NCBI RefSeq assembly: GCF_043641665.1
Contig: NC_092183.1
Location: 5,791,501 to 5,855,500, forward strand
Source of the DNA: Enoplosus armatus
Taxonomy: Eukaryota; Chordata; Actinopteri; Centrarchiformes; Enoplosidae
Direction: 5' to 3'
Length of the DNA: 64,000 nt
Of this stretch, positions 14,088 through 25,453 are shown piece by piece. Each line of letters opens with the position of its first letter. Positions within the stretch are counted from its first letter, which is position 1. The notes under the pieces were generated by a model. It saw nothing but the letters and a program-made list of their open reading frames with translations. It did no database searches and was not told the origin of the DNA. The position numbers were made by a program, and so were the translations under genes.

Positions 14088-17000
14088 TCACATGAATTCA
14101 GAAAGTTTTTCCTTCACTTTCCCTTCTATGTTTGCATAGTATTTCATTTGGGCAAGCAGCGCTTTGGCAGTTTGAAGCTCTCCTGATGAAAAAAAAAAAA
14201 GAGAGAGTGCAAAAGGAAGTTCAATCAATGACTCACTCAGCGACTTAAATGAAAGCTTCAGCATAGATCACAAAACAAACAAAGGAATGAGTGGGAGGAA
14301 CAGAAAATGTTTCAGTGCAACGTCTGAATATAATACCTTTAAGAAGGGCAGCGTCTATCTCCTTTGTCAGGTCTGCCAGTTTCCCTGCAAGTGAGGAGGA
14401 CACAAGTTCCAGTTCGGCACGTATGGTGCTTTTTATTCATAGGGACTCAAAAGGCACACTCGCCCCTGAGAACAACTGCTTGATGTGAGGTTAGACAAAC
14501 CAAATTAGAAAAATCAAAGAGACATATTGTGCACCATCCAGAACATGGACACAATTAAATATTTAGTTTACAAAATGGGACACAAATTGAGCAGACCGTG
14601 TACATATAAGAGAGATATATCTGTCATGTATGCATCATTCATTGGTCTGAAAATGTTCAACCTTGTGGTGCATTGCACATCAATGGTAGGCCATTATTGA
14701 TGCTATTTATGGTCTACATTTGTTTCTGCATTAGCCATTCAATGCATTTACTTTCTGTAATTACCTTTCTATAGAGTAGTTTTCATCGTTAGTGGCAGAG
14801 TCCGCCATTCCCACCCTGGATACAAATTGCCTACGCCTGCATATCTACATGATGAGTTTGTTTGGTTGCACTGTAAACAGATACACCTTCTGACAAAGTA
14901 GCTTCTCCGGGAGTGTTGACTGTAACATTAAACCGCACTTGACGTTACCATGGTAACCACAGGTTTCGCCAAATCAATCAAAACTGAAATCTTAAGGATA
15001 ACAACTTCAGCCCTTAAAACAAAGCACGTCTCAGCCAGCAAACAGTTCAGCAAAAAAGTTATTTTAATTTCTTATACTGTTTAATTTTATAAAAGTAGTC
15101 CAAAATCTGAAAAAGTTACATATCTGATGTGCCAGCACCAATTAACCAGGTACATTAACTCCTCCACCTGTGCTAATTTATGACCTACAATCAGCTCAAA
15201 TCACTCAACCAGACATAGTTGTTTACCTTTTGTGTCTTGGCCGATCTTATTGGCTTCTTCTGGAGTCTGCGCTTCATCAAGGGCTTCATTGATCTCCATC
15301 AGCTCCATTAGAAACTCCGAATCAGCCCCGGAGTCGGTGCCCTCTTCTATACGCATCCCCTCCAGCTCCAGCTGAAACATAAGACGGGAGTTAATCTAAC
15401 TCGACTGCTCCTTTAAATGCATGTCACTACTCTTGACTGTCAGACGGTGAAGATGTTCTTATAGGGCAGGCGATCAGACAGACTGAGCTTGCAGTTATGA
15501 AAATAAACTATTCATTAGAAGTTAAGTCAGGGATTTCAAACTCACCATATAAAGACCACGACTCAAAGGCTTAAGCAGAGTCTTGTATGCTTTGTTCACA
15601 AGAGACGACTGGCCTTCTGAATACTCCTGTTCTTTCTGCAAAAGAAGGTTTTGTTAAGTTTACTTCTAATGATGGCAAGTTCAGTCCATATGCATTCATT
15701 GAAAGAGGGAAAGAAAAGCTGTATCATTGTGATTTTTAATGTTAGTTAAGAATTACTACAATACAGCTTTTCTTTCCGCTGTGCATTCGGAACAACAAAT
15801 ATTCACATTATCCAGAGTAACACATCTCACTGTCAGAAAGGGGAATAACATCTGAGCTATTTTACACCTTGCCATCCCAATCTATACCACTGTCATTTTT
15901 TTTTATCACCAAATCCTTGGCGATAGTGACAATTAGGTGTATGACAAACAGCTACTCTTTTGTTGTCGAGCAGTTTGGGACCCTTCAAGGGATGCAGGTG
16001 TAAGTTTGACACGACAGATGTGTGGAAACAAGACGGGGAGGAAAATATCTTGGAAATGGTTGGCAGATCCGAGTACATTTTGTTGCTATCAGGTCTGTCA
16101 GCTCTTGTGAAAATCAATAGTCTCGAGCTCTGGCCCATGGGCCCATCGTGTGAAGCTGTTTCTGTAATAACAACCAGTGCAGTAGGTGGCTGCCTTGTAG
16201 CCTCGTATAAGAAATTAGTTTTCTATATATGATGAAGACCCCCGAGGCTGGAAGATGTCTAATTAAGAAAAAACGGCCAGAGGTGCTGATAAATGAAACA
16301 GAGTCACTACAATATTGGACAGGTTGTGTGTGAAGAAACCGTTTAGGCTACCCCTCCCCTATTCTGCTGAATATGAGTCTAACTTTCATATCATATCATG
16401 ACAACACTCTGCATTGTGCTTTTCCACCTGAGTGTACAGAATAAATTAAGTGTGAAGCAACACACCTCCGCTCCTCCTTGAACTCACAATACTTATTCTT
16501 CTAAACCGCCATGCAGTTTTTTTTAAATGTTCCGCGAGGGGGAAACTGGATAATGTGAAAGTTTTGTCAACTGTTTGTTGTAAAATAGCCCATAAACACA
16601 TTCCACATTGAACAGCTCAGATGCATTGAGACAAGTCTTATTTCTCTCTGACATTTTTAAGGCTAGTTGTAAAATATGTGCCTACCTGTCTCATCAGCCT
16701 AACTGTGCTCTGGGCTCAATGTGATTTCCCAAGTACATCAAACCTATTTTTCCCCAAACAAAATTCTGGCGTTAGAAAAGTACGCTTGTCTGCATATAAG
16801 AGGTGACTAATCAAAAGTGAAGCAAAAGAGAAGACAAAGTGTATTTCCTAAACTGCAGTGAGTGAGTGCTCCATTCAAAGACAAGTGGACAAACCAACAT
16901 TAGACCTCTTTCCTGTCTTTTCCCTTTAGTGTCTTTCAGTATAAACCATCATTTATTGATGACATTCTATATAATTTCTTTAAAGGGTGCTCACAGCAGC

Positions 17001-19256
17001 AGAAGCTGAGAGATCCTGACTTGCAGTCCCTACTTATATGGGTCACGCTCCCAAAACACTGCATCCTACATTTCCCATAATGCAATTTGATAGAACCTAG
17101 TCTCGTAACCTAAGCTGAAATAACACTGATGACATTGTGGTTATTTTCTCTGACTTGACAAAGCTCCTCCAGAGTCATAGAAGACATTATACAACTGTTG
17201 TGTGTCGAGTGCCCCTTTAAAATGACAAAAATGACAGATGATGTCAACATTTGCCTTTTTCTGTCAGCTGGAGTCACTAACATGTACGTTGCTTTGTGCA
17301 GCTTTTTATTCGCGAGAGCTAACACACTGAGATAAGTGTAGTTCACTGATATCCACTGACGTGAGCTGAAACCAATAGTAAATGAATTCATCAACGGAAA
17401 ATGAATCAACAACTATTATGACAAATGTTTCAGTCATTCTTCAAACAAAACTGCCAAATGTTTGTTGGCTCCAGCTACTAGAATTTGAGGACTTTGTCAT
17501 GATAGGTTTTTGGACTGTTGGCCATATAAAACAAGCAATTTTTCTAACCTTCTAACCTAAGAAACAAAATGATTCATCAAGTAATCAAGAAAATAAAAGG
17601 GGGATAATGAAAATAGTCATGAGTTCTACATTTATTTTGCCAATTGTTTTGGGGTAGAATTTCCACTACTTACTTTTCCTCCTCTGCCCAGATATGCTTT
17701 GAAGTCAGAATTTGGATTTCAGCTTTAACTACACGGCTTATTTGAGACAGGTAAGCCATTATTTCTCCCTTAAAAACTCTTCAAGTAAATTGAGTTGTTA
17801 ATACCGTAGACGCACTCTACCAGGAGTTATGAAATACACAAACAATAGAAAGGTTGAGTCAATTGAGTTTTCTTTTGACTTTACATGTAATGACTTTTCC
17901 ATACTTAAAACTTACCATTCAATTTGTTTCGCAAACTTTATTTGTCTCATGCCTTTGGTCTTTCATGTTTGGGCACAAGGGTTTTTAATACTAATATCTT
18001 TAATCATACTTATATACATACATATATAATTTATTATTGAAATGGAGGTAATTTATGCTAACTATCTACATTTTTAAGTTACAGTGTACGGTATTTTGTA
18101 ATAGACCTTTTTCACAGTAGACATCATAACATGTCACAGCAGGAAAAGGAATCGCCTCCTGGGATACTTAATGGACCTGAGCCATCGTTAATGTCATCAG
18201 ATACACCTGTGCTTTTCCTGATACAAGTCAAAATATCATTGATCATACTATATTTTAAAATATAAATCTGTTTGTACTCGCTCATTCATTTCTAGTATTA
18301 TATTTCCATTCCCGTCTTTCTTAAACCAATGCTCTTTCACCTTCTCAGTTGTTTAGCTTTTGATTCCTCGAAGTTGCGCGTCTTGCCTTGACCTTGTTTG
18401 CTTGGTAGCTTAATATAGCGAAAGCAGCATTACGAGGGCCTACATTTCTCAATCTCTTTTTAACAAACCCATCTTTCAACTTTGCACAGTTTCTTCTCTC
18501 GGACAAATCACAATGAATCACACTAACAAAACAAAAATGCACAGTCAAGTGGCATAATAGGGACACAGGGTCAAACCCAATTTCCTGTGTCAAGCTTGTA
18601 CTAATAGATAGGACAGCCTCAGCTGACTCATAAACCATGTTACTCAACTGATCTCTATTTCCCCTTACATTCCCCTGCCTACCACAGACTTCTGGCTGAA
18701 GTTGTCTGGATGTAGAGACCGCTGAAGCTGCAAGTATCTTTTCTGCAGCTTTTGTGTGTCCAGTGTGAATGTGTAGTCACTGAAAAGAGGCAACACATGG
18801 CAACGTGAAATGTTTTGCTCACAGATGACGTAATGAATGATAAATACAAATGTTCATGAGTAAGATAGTGTGTGAAGGTACTCACCAATCCATAATTTTA
18901 AAGTAGGATGTCCCTCCTTCAGGGGCCTGGACTACTTTGCATGACATGCAGAAGAATACAGGTGTTTTGTCAAGAGGCTGTTTGCAGTTCCAGCAGTTCA
19001 GTTTGACTTGACCTGCACAGTAATTCCTGGGTGAACTGACTGGATTAGTGTAGTAAATTCGCTTTGAGTCCTTTCCCAGTGCTTTGAAGTTCGTGTTGCT
19101 GCTGGGCCATGTGTCCTTCTTGGGGAAGCTGGTAGACACGCAATGTGCTGAACATGTAACAGCTTTATAAACAGACTGTCGGCTCGTCGTCAGCCAGTTT
19201 GGGTGCAGTAAAGCCCGGGGGGAGCACACAGTCCGCAAAGAGTTCAGTGACAACAT
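14088..19256 (-). CDS. hscb: Iron-sulfur cluster co-chaperone HscB (mitochondrial), six coding exons
   Basis: J-type co-chaperone that delivers the ISCU scaffold to the mitochondrial HSPA9 chaperone and stimulates its ATPase during Fe-S cluster transfer. Coding exons in transcription order are 19256-18886, 18779-18683, 15635-15546, 15371-15227, 14384-14337 and 14182-14088; all junctions are GT-AG and the phases join to a 281-residue protein. The N-terminus is rich in Arg, Ser and Leu with few acidic residues, as expected of a mitochondrial presequence. A CxxC...CxxC metal-binding motif typical of animal HscB is at Cys88/91 and Cys103/106. The J domain begins around residue 117, with the essential HPD motif at 147-149. 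The C-terminal helical part matches the ISCU-binding domain. The chosen ATG gives the presequence directly upstream of the cysteine motif. Length is somewhat above the human protein (about 235 residues, from memory), mainly from a longer N-terminus. The gene starts head to head with lrrc8a. Confidence 0.95.
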
Positions 19257-20214
19257 TTCCGAGATTAAAATACACTATTTGGTGCTGTTGTACGATCAAT
19301 CGATATATAAGAGCTTACCATGGATGTATGTCCCTCACTGTCACAACATCAACATCTCTTTTCCAGAAAGGGAGAGGGAGAACGTTCTTCCTCTACGTTT
19401 GTTAAAAGCACCACACTGCCACCCGTCGTCCTGGCGGTGGAAGCGGAGAACTCTCCAGGAGGTGCTGGCAAAAACAACAGCTAGCAAGCTAAGCTGCTAG
19501 CAACAGTGAACGCAATTTGTTAGCAATTATTGATTTTAAACTAGTGTTGGATTTGATCGCAGCACACCAAACGTAGTAAGTTGAACACCCTAGCAGTTTT
19601 AATACACGTTAACAATATATCACTATCGTATTAACTTCAGCGTTTGCTAGGATGTAAACTTCCGATGACAGACAGAGCTGGTGGTCAACATGGCTAAGTT
19701 AGCTCACTAGCTAACAACAGCCTAGCTTAGTTTGCTAACGCGTTATAACAGCAGAACATGTTTTTGATTGTGATCGGTGCTTACAAGTAGCTTGTCGTCA
19801 GATAACAGTGTACGTCCCCAAGAGATAGTGTGCCATGTTATTTAAAGGTGTACAGAAAAACACACTCGGCTTTAACTGTCTGTGGAGAAACGCTTGCTCA
19901 GCTACCTAGCCAGATGACAAAGACATCCCATGCTAACGTTACGAGCGGTGACTGGTGGATACTCGGTACAGCCATCTAAATTAACATATGTATCTGACAA
20001 CACAAATCATATCTGGCACGATATATTACACACTCCACAATAAGACCCATAAGCCTTAAAGGCACACGTCGTTTATCTTAAAGTATTGTTGTTTAAATAT
20101 GACTTGGATCAGCAATACGCATGCAGGTAACTTTCTTTGCGCTTGTTGCTAAAGTATGTTCTCCCAAGGATGCTAGTAAAGAGCCACATTGTCTGTTTGA
20201 AATGCCTCTTTCAG
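19257..20214. promoter_or_regulatory. Divergent promoter region between hscb and lrrc8a
   Basis: This interval separates the hscb start codon (minus) from the first candidate lrrc8a non-coding exon (plus), so both promoters must lie here or close by. It is rich in repeated GCTAGC, CTAGCTAAC and AAGCTAAGC words (about 19475-19745) and has a perfect GCTAACGTTA at 19932-19941. No TATA box at a convincing position was seen. The lrrc8a transcription start cannot be fixed from the sequence. Confidence 0.5.
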
Positions 20215-20340
20215 GTCTTCTATTCAACCCCATGACGATGAGAGAGGCAATGGTCCATGAAGAGTTTTGGATACACAGAGAGTGGCTTGTCCACCAGGGT
20301 CATCATCAGGCACTGGAGCACAGATAACACCTCCAAACTG
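20215..20340 (+). other. lrrc8a: Candidate non-coding 5' exon of lrrc8a
   Basis: A 126-base segment is bounded by a TTTCAG acceptor and a GTGAGT donor. It lies upstream of the coding exon, which itself opens with a CAG acceptor seven bases before the ATG (the coding-exon segment starts at about 22394). LRRC8A genes are known to have 5' untranslated exons. The segment contains a short upstream open frame at 20232-20327. Exon status is inferred from splice signals only. Confidence 0.45.
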
Positions 20341-22393
20341 GTGAGTATTTTATTTACTGAGTGTACTTGATGCTGCTAAACCATCAACACAATCCAGGCT
20401 CCTTCACTGGAATAGTTGTTCAAAAGTTCCTCTGAACTGCTGCCAGTCTAAATATGCTTATTTGGCCAAGGATCAGGCGTCTTGACTCCTTGCCTTTACG
20501 GTTTCCTAACAAAGTACAAGCTCTGATGAATGCCAGTTCCAGACACTTGTTGTGTGTGTGTAGGTGTGTGTTTTTGGGGGCGGTGGGGGTACAAAAGGTG
20601 ACGGCAGAGTATTCCAGAGAGACACTGGTTGGAGACAGCAGCTTCGATAAGGTAAACAGGATCTCCTCCTGAAGGTCAAGGGAGGTGCTTCTCAAGGCCC
20701 CCACAGACAATACTCTGGGTATTATTAACGGAAATGGCTAAGAATAGAGAGCAGGCGAGCAAGGTGGCTCCTCTGGCGGTCGTGTTGTTTGGGTTAAACA
20801 AGCCAAAACGGAACATCATCTTTAGAAGAGTGACTTCTCAAGCTTACATGCTGGGTGTGTCACACTCACACAAGGCTAGAGGTTGATTTGGAGGGCTTTA
20901 TCTGGCTCTGATGTACAACAGCGGCAAAGGAGTAGTTGTGGATCGCTCTTGACTGTTTATGTATGGAGTTATTGTGCTTTAGAATTTCGGATGTGTAAGT
21001 AGAACCATTTTTCAAGTGCTTTTAAGAGCATTTTTTTAATCTGTCCGTACACACAAATTATGTTGTTCATGTGTGCTTTTTTTTTAAGTTTGGCACCAGG
21101 CTTGCTGCCTGTGCGCCTGGTGCAGATGTGAGGTTGCATGTATACATAAAAGATTTGCTCCTATCACTGCATATGTAATTTTATTTCTCGATAGCAATAT
21201 CATGATACATGTTCTGGAACATAAATGAAAAATTGTTAATGACCACAAACAAATAACCACACCGTTTGTGTGGCTTGGGCTGAGTCCAGCAAATTTATTA
21301 CCTGGAAGAAAACTTCATTACATTGATGCAAAAATCATATAAAATCCAATTTTGTCATGAAGCCATCCTGCTCATCAATTTGCAGCATTGCTAATTTTGC
21401 GCTAATACACCCAGCAGTGTTAAAAGGATAGAAATCTCTGATGGTTGACAAGCTTATAATGTCTCATGGTGTGTATCATTATATTGTCCACCTCTAGCCC
21501 TGGTTAGTAGTAACTCATCTATGCAATACCCGGGATCATTATCAGCACCATTACCGACACATGAGGTATTGGCCATTAATGACTGATCTATGGTATTATG
21601 TGTCTTTATCACTGTTGTTATTGTGCAACAATGCAATTTTACAGTCTTTTTTTCCAGCTTTTCCTAATTTTATAAATACTTTCTTTCACTATCAGAGTAC
21701 TTAATACAGCTTGAAGTACTTAGTTTAGGGGTCATAATCAGCACCAGAATAGAAAAAGTTGGATCAGTGTATCCCTCCTAATTAGAGTGCCCTCCCAATG
21801 AAAATCAGGCGCATAGGGTTTTCTTGATTAAGCCCATCTGAAATGATTGTTCTGCTTTACTAGTTTTATGTTTTAGCCGGCATACACTTTCAAGGCAGCT
21901 GTATCATTGCCTGTGTGATATTTGTATTTTTTTCCCTTTTTCTTCAATTCTGAAAAATGCAGGCAAATAAACTTTATATTCTATCGATGGCTGGTTTGGT
22001 CACAACATTTGAAATGCTATGTCCAGTATGACACACACTTTTTATAAAGCAAGATTAATTGTGTCTTTAACAATAGTTCAATCAATCCCTCTTTGGAAAG
22101 TCAATCAGGCAATTTTTTGTCACAACAATCTCTATTTCATTACTCCTGGCAGCCCTCAAATTAACTGTCTGGAATGTATGACCTTCTTCGTTAGCATTGT
22201 AGCATTGATTTGTCATCTTGGTATTGTGGTTTAAGTAAAGGTTGTTTTAGGCATTAGCGGGAAGGAGTTTTCTCCCTTTGATTTTGTATAAAGCCAAATT
22301 TGCAGTGTTTTGATGTATGACAGGGTTTTATAATTCAGTATGTTCTACTACTCAATTATGATTATGTCCTCAACTCTTTTTTTCCCCCCACAG
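20341..22393 (+). other. lrrc8a: Probable 5' UTR intron of lrrc8a
   Basis: The intron runs from the GTGAGT donor to a pyrimidine-rich stretch and CAG acceptor just before the lrrc8a start codon. It holds a short GT-rich run near 20550-20580. I saw no coding exon or clear mobile element. Confidence 0.4.
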
Positions 22394-22400
22394 ATAAACC

Positions 22401-24987
22401 ATGATCCCCATCACTGAGCTGCGGTACTTTGTGGACACACAGCCAGCATACCGCATCCTGAAACCATGGTGGGATGTATTCACCGACTACATCTCCATTG
22501 TTATGCTTATGATTTCTGTGTTTGGGGGGACACTGCAGGTCACCCAGGACAAGATGATCTGCCTGCCCTGCAAATGGGTGGTCAATCAGACCTGCAAGAA
22601 GAACTTCAATTCTACCCTCTCCACATCATTGTACTTGGAGCCCAAAGGGATCCAGTATGATCTGGACCGCCACCAGTACAACTATGTGGATGCTGTGTGC
22701 TATGAGAATAGATTGCACTGGTTTGCCAAGTATTTTCCCTATTTAGTATTACTTCACACCCTTATTTTCCTAGCTTGCAGCAACTTTTGGTTTAAGTTCC
22801 CACGGACGAGTTCCAAACTAGAGCACTTTGTATCCATCTTGCTGAAATGCTTTGACTCCCCATGGACAACTAGGGCACTCTCGGAGACGGTGGTTGAAGA
22901 GAGTGACCCAAAACCAATGAAAATGAATGGCTCAATGGACCACAAGGAGTCTGTTATCAGTGAGGACGTTGAAGCAAGTGTTCCTATGCTCCAAAGGACA
23001 AAGACACGCTTTGAGCAGGGCATTGTAGATAGAACAGAAACAGGGGTTTTGGACAAGAAAGAGGGCGAACAGGCAAAAGCCCTGTTTGAAAAAGTGAAGA
23101 AGTTCCGTATACACGTTGAAGAAGGAGACATTGTGTACAGACTGTACATCCGTCAGACTATCATCAAAGTCATCAAGTTTATTTTGATAATCTGCTATAC
23201 AGGGTATTATGTGCACGATATTAAATTCAGCGTCGACTGTTCAGTAAATATAGAGAGTCTGACAGGTTACAGCGTGTACCGCTGTGCTCACCCGTTGGCT
23301 ACACTTTTTAAAATCTTAGCCTGTTTCTACATTAGCTTGGTAGTGGTGTATGGTTTGATCTGCATGTACACACTTTGCTGGATGCTTCGGCGCTCTCTGA
23401 AGAAGTACTCCTTTGAGTCGATACGCGAAGAGAGCAGCTACAGTGACATACCCGATGTGAAGAATGACTTTGCGTTCATGATGCACATGATAGATCAGTA
23501 TGACCCTCTGTACTCTAAACGCTTCGCTGTGTTCCTCTCGGAAGTAAGCGAAAATAAGCTGAGGCAGCTCAACCTCAACAATGAGTGGACACTGGACAAG
23601 CTCAGGCAGAGGATTACCAAGAACTCTCAAGAGAAGTTGGAGTTGCACCTTTTCATGCTGAGTGGCATTCCAGACACAGTATTTGACCTGATGGAGCTGG
23701 AGGTTCTTAAACTAGAGCTTATCCCTGATATCACCATCCCACCGATCATCGCCCAGCTGGTCAACCTGCGAGAGATGTGGCTTTACCACACACCAGCCAA
23801 AATCGAAGCTCCTGCATTGGCGTTTTTGCGTGAGAACTTGAAGTCTCTGCACATCAAGTTCACTGACATCAAAGAGATTCCCTTGTGGATCTACAGTTTG
23901 AAGAATCTTAGTGAACTGCATCTGACAGGGAATCTCAGTGCGGAGAACAACCGATACATCGTCATCGATGGGCTCCGGGAGCTCAAGAGGCTCACAGTTC
24001 TTCGTCTGAAGAGCAATCTCACCAAGCTACCTCAGGTGGTGACTGATGTGGGCATGCACCTCCAGAAGCTTTCCGTCAATAATGAAGGCACCAAGCTGAT
24101 GGTGCTCAACAGCCTGAAGAAGATGGTGAACCTGACGGAGCTGGAGCTCATTCGCTGTGATCTAGAACGCATACCGCACTCAATCTTCAGCTTGCACAAC
24201 TTGCAGGAGATTGATCTGAAGGACAACAACCTGAAGACCATCGAGGAGATCATCAGCTTCCAGCACCTTCATCGGCTGATCTGCCTTAAGCTCTGGTACA
24301 ACCAGATTGCCTATATTCCCATCCAGATTGGCACACTGACCAACTTGGAGAAACTGTACCTGAACAGAAACAAGATTGAGAAGATTCCCAGCCAGCTGTT
24401 TTATTGCCGCAAGCTGCGCTTCCTGGACCTGAGCCATAACAACCTAACCTATATCCCGACAGACATTGGCTCCCTCCAGAATCTTCAGTACCTGGCAGTG
24501 ACAGCCAACAGGGTGAGTACTTCAATAATCACCGTTTCACAACCATTTTAATCTTTGTTGATTGTACTTTGCAATTTATTTTATTCTTTATTGTTTGTTT
24601 GCAACAATTTATCTGCTGCTGGAAAACTTTACAAAAAGTTACAACTTCTAATTTCTTTCCATTTCTCTCCCATCACAACACTGCCCCCCCCCCCCCCCCC
24701 TTGAAATACAGATTGAGAGCCTGCCTAATGAGCTGTTCCAGTGCAAGAAGCTTCGCACTTTGAACTTGGGAAACAATTGTCTGCAGTCTCTGCCATCGCG
24801 GTTTGGAGAGCTGACCGGGCTGACACAGCTAGAGCTTAGAGGAAACCGCCTGGAGTGTCTGCCCGTGGAGCTGGGCGAGTGCCGACAGCTTAAGAGAACC
24901 GGTCTCGTAGTGGAGGAGGACCTCTTCAACACCCTGTCCACGGAGGTCAAGGAACAGTTATGGAAAGTTGACAAAGAACAGGCTTAA
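22401..24987 (+). CDS. lrrc8a: LRRC8A/SWELL1, essential subunit of the volume-regulated anion channel
   Basis: Plasma-membrane hexameric channel subunit that releases chloride and organic osmolytes when cells swell; LRRC8A is required, with LRRC8B-E as partners. Coding exons are 22401-24512 (704 codons) and 24712-24987 (91 codons plus stop), joined in phase 0 across a 199-base GT-AG intron, giving 795 residues against 810 in human. The N-terminus MIPITELRYF and the stretch DLDRHQYNYVDAVCYENRLHWF are close to human. The pore-constricting arginine (human Arg103) is Arg90 here. Four transmembrane segments are visible at about 24-46, 112-132, 250-270 and 300-325. They are followed by a cytoplasmic leucine-rich repeat domain from about 385 to the end. 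Extracellular loop 1 has NQT (62) and NST (70) sequons and is about 13 residues shorter than in human. The protein ends in DKEQA as in mammals. Many fish have two copies (aa/ab); I cannot say which this is. Confidence 0.97.
24684..24700 (+). repeat. Poly-C tract of 17 in the lrrc8a intron
   Basis: An uninterrupted run of 17 cytosines forms most of the pyrimidine tract ahead of the last lrrc8a acceptor (AG at 24710-24711). Such runs vary in length and sequence poorly. Confidence 0.9.
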
Positions 24988-25453
24988 ACAGGTCTGTGGC
25001 TGTAAATGGAAACAGATACTGACCAACTGGGCCCTGACACAGGAGGAACGCCTATACTGTCCCAGAGGGCTTGCTGAAGCAGTAGTCCTGCTGCCGTGTA
25101 CTGCCAGTAAGGTTGGGTATCGAGAACCAGTGCCAGTTTGGCACAACCAAAATACTGATAGCTTCTGGTTGTTCTCTTTAATTATTAGCCGTGCGGTTGA
25201 TTTTTCCTTCCTTTACAAACAACTTCTCAGGCCTTTCCATTATAACCCAGTACTGATGCTTTTTAGCAATAATGTAGCAGTGCCATTGTGATCAGCAGCG
25301 TGTGTTTACATTGTATGCTTCTTAGTCATGGTGGAGAAGTTGAAGTGTGCAAAACTGTGGGCCAACTTTGCTAAAGACAGAAAAAGAATTTAAAGTTTCC
25401 ACTGTTCACAATTACTATAACATCAGGTTTTTGTCTAATCAAGATAGAATAAA
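24988..25453 (+). terminator. lrrc8a: lrrc8a 3' UTR with candidate poly(A) signal
   Basis: The first AATAAA after the stop codon is at 25448-25453, which would give a 3' UTR of about 480 bases. Further AATAAA hexamers occur downstream, so longer forms are possible. Confidence 0.4.

Noticed and set aside
18345..18647. 100-codon open frame inside the first long hscb intron region, minus strand
   Set aside because: It does not fit the HscB protein between the exons at 18683-18779 and 15546-15635, which join directly in phase.
22754..23149. 131-codon minus-strand open frame opposite lrrc8a
   Set aside because: Antisense shadow of a highly conserved coding exon.
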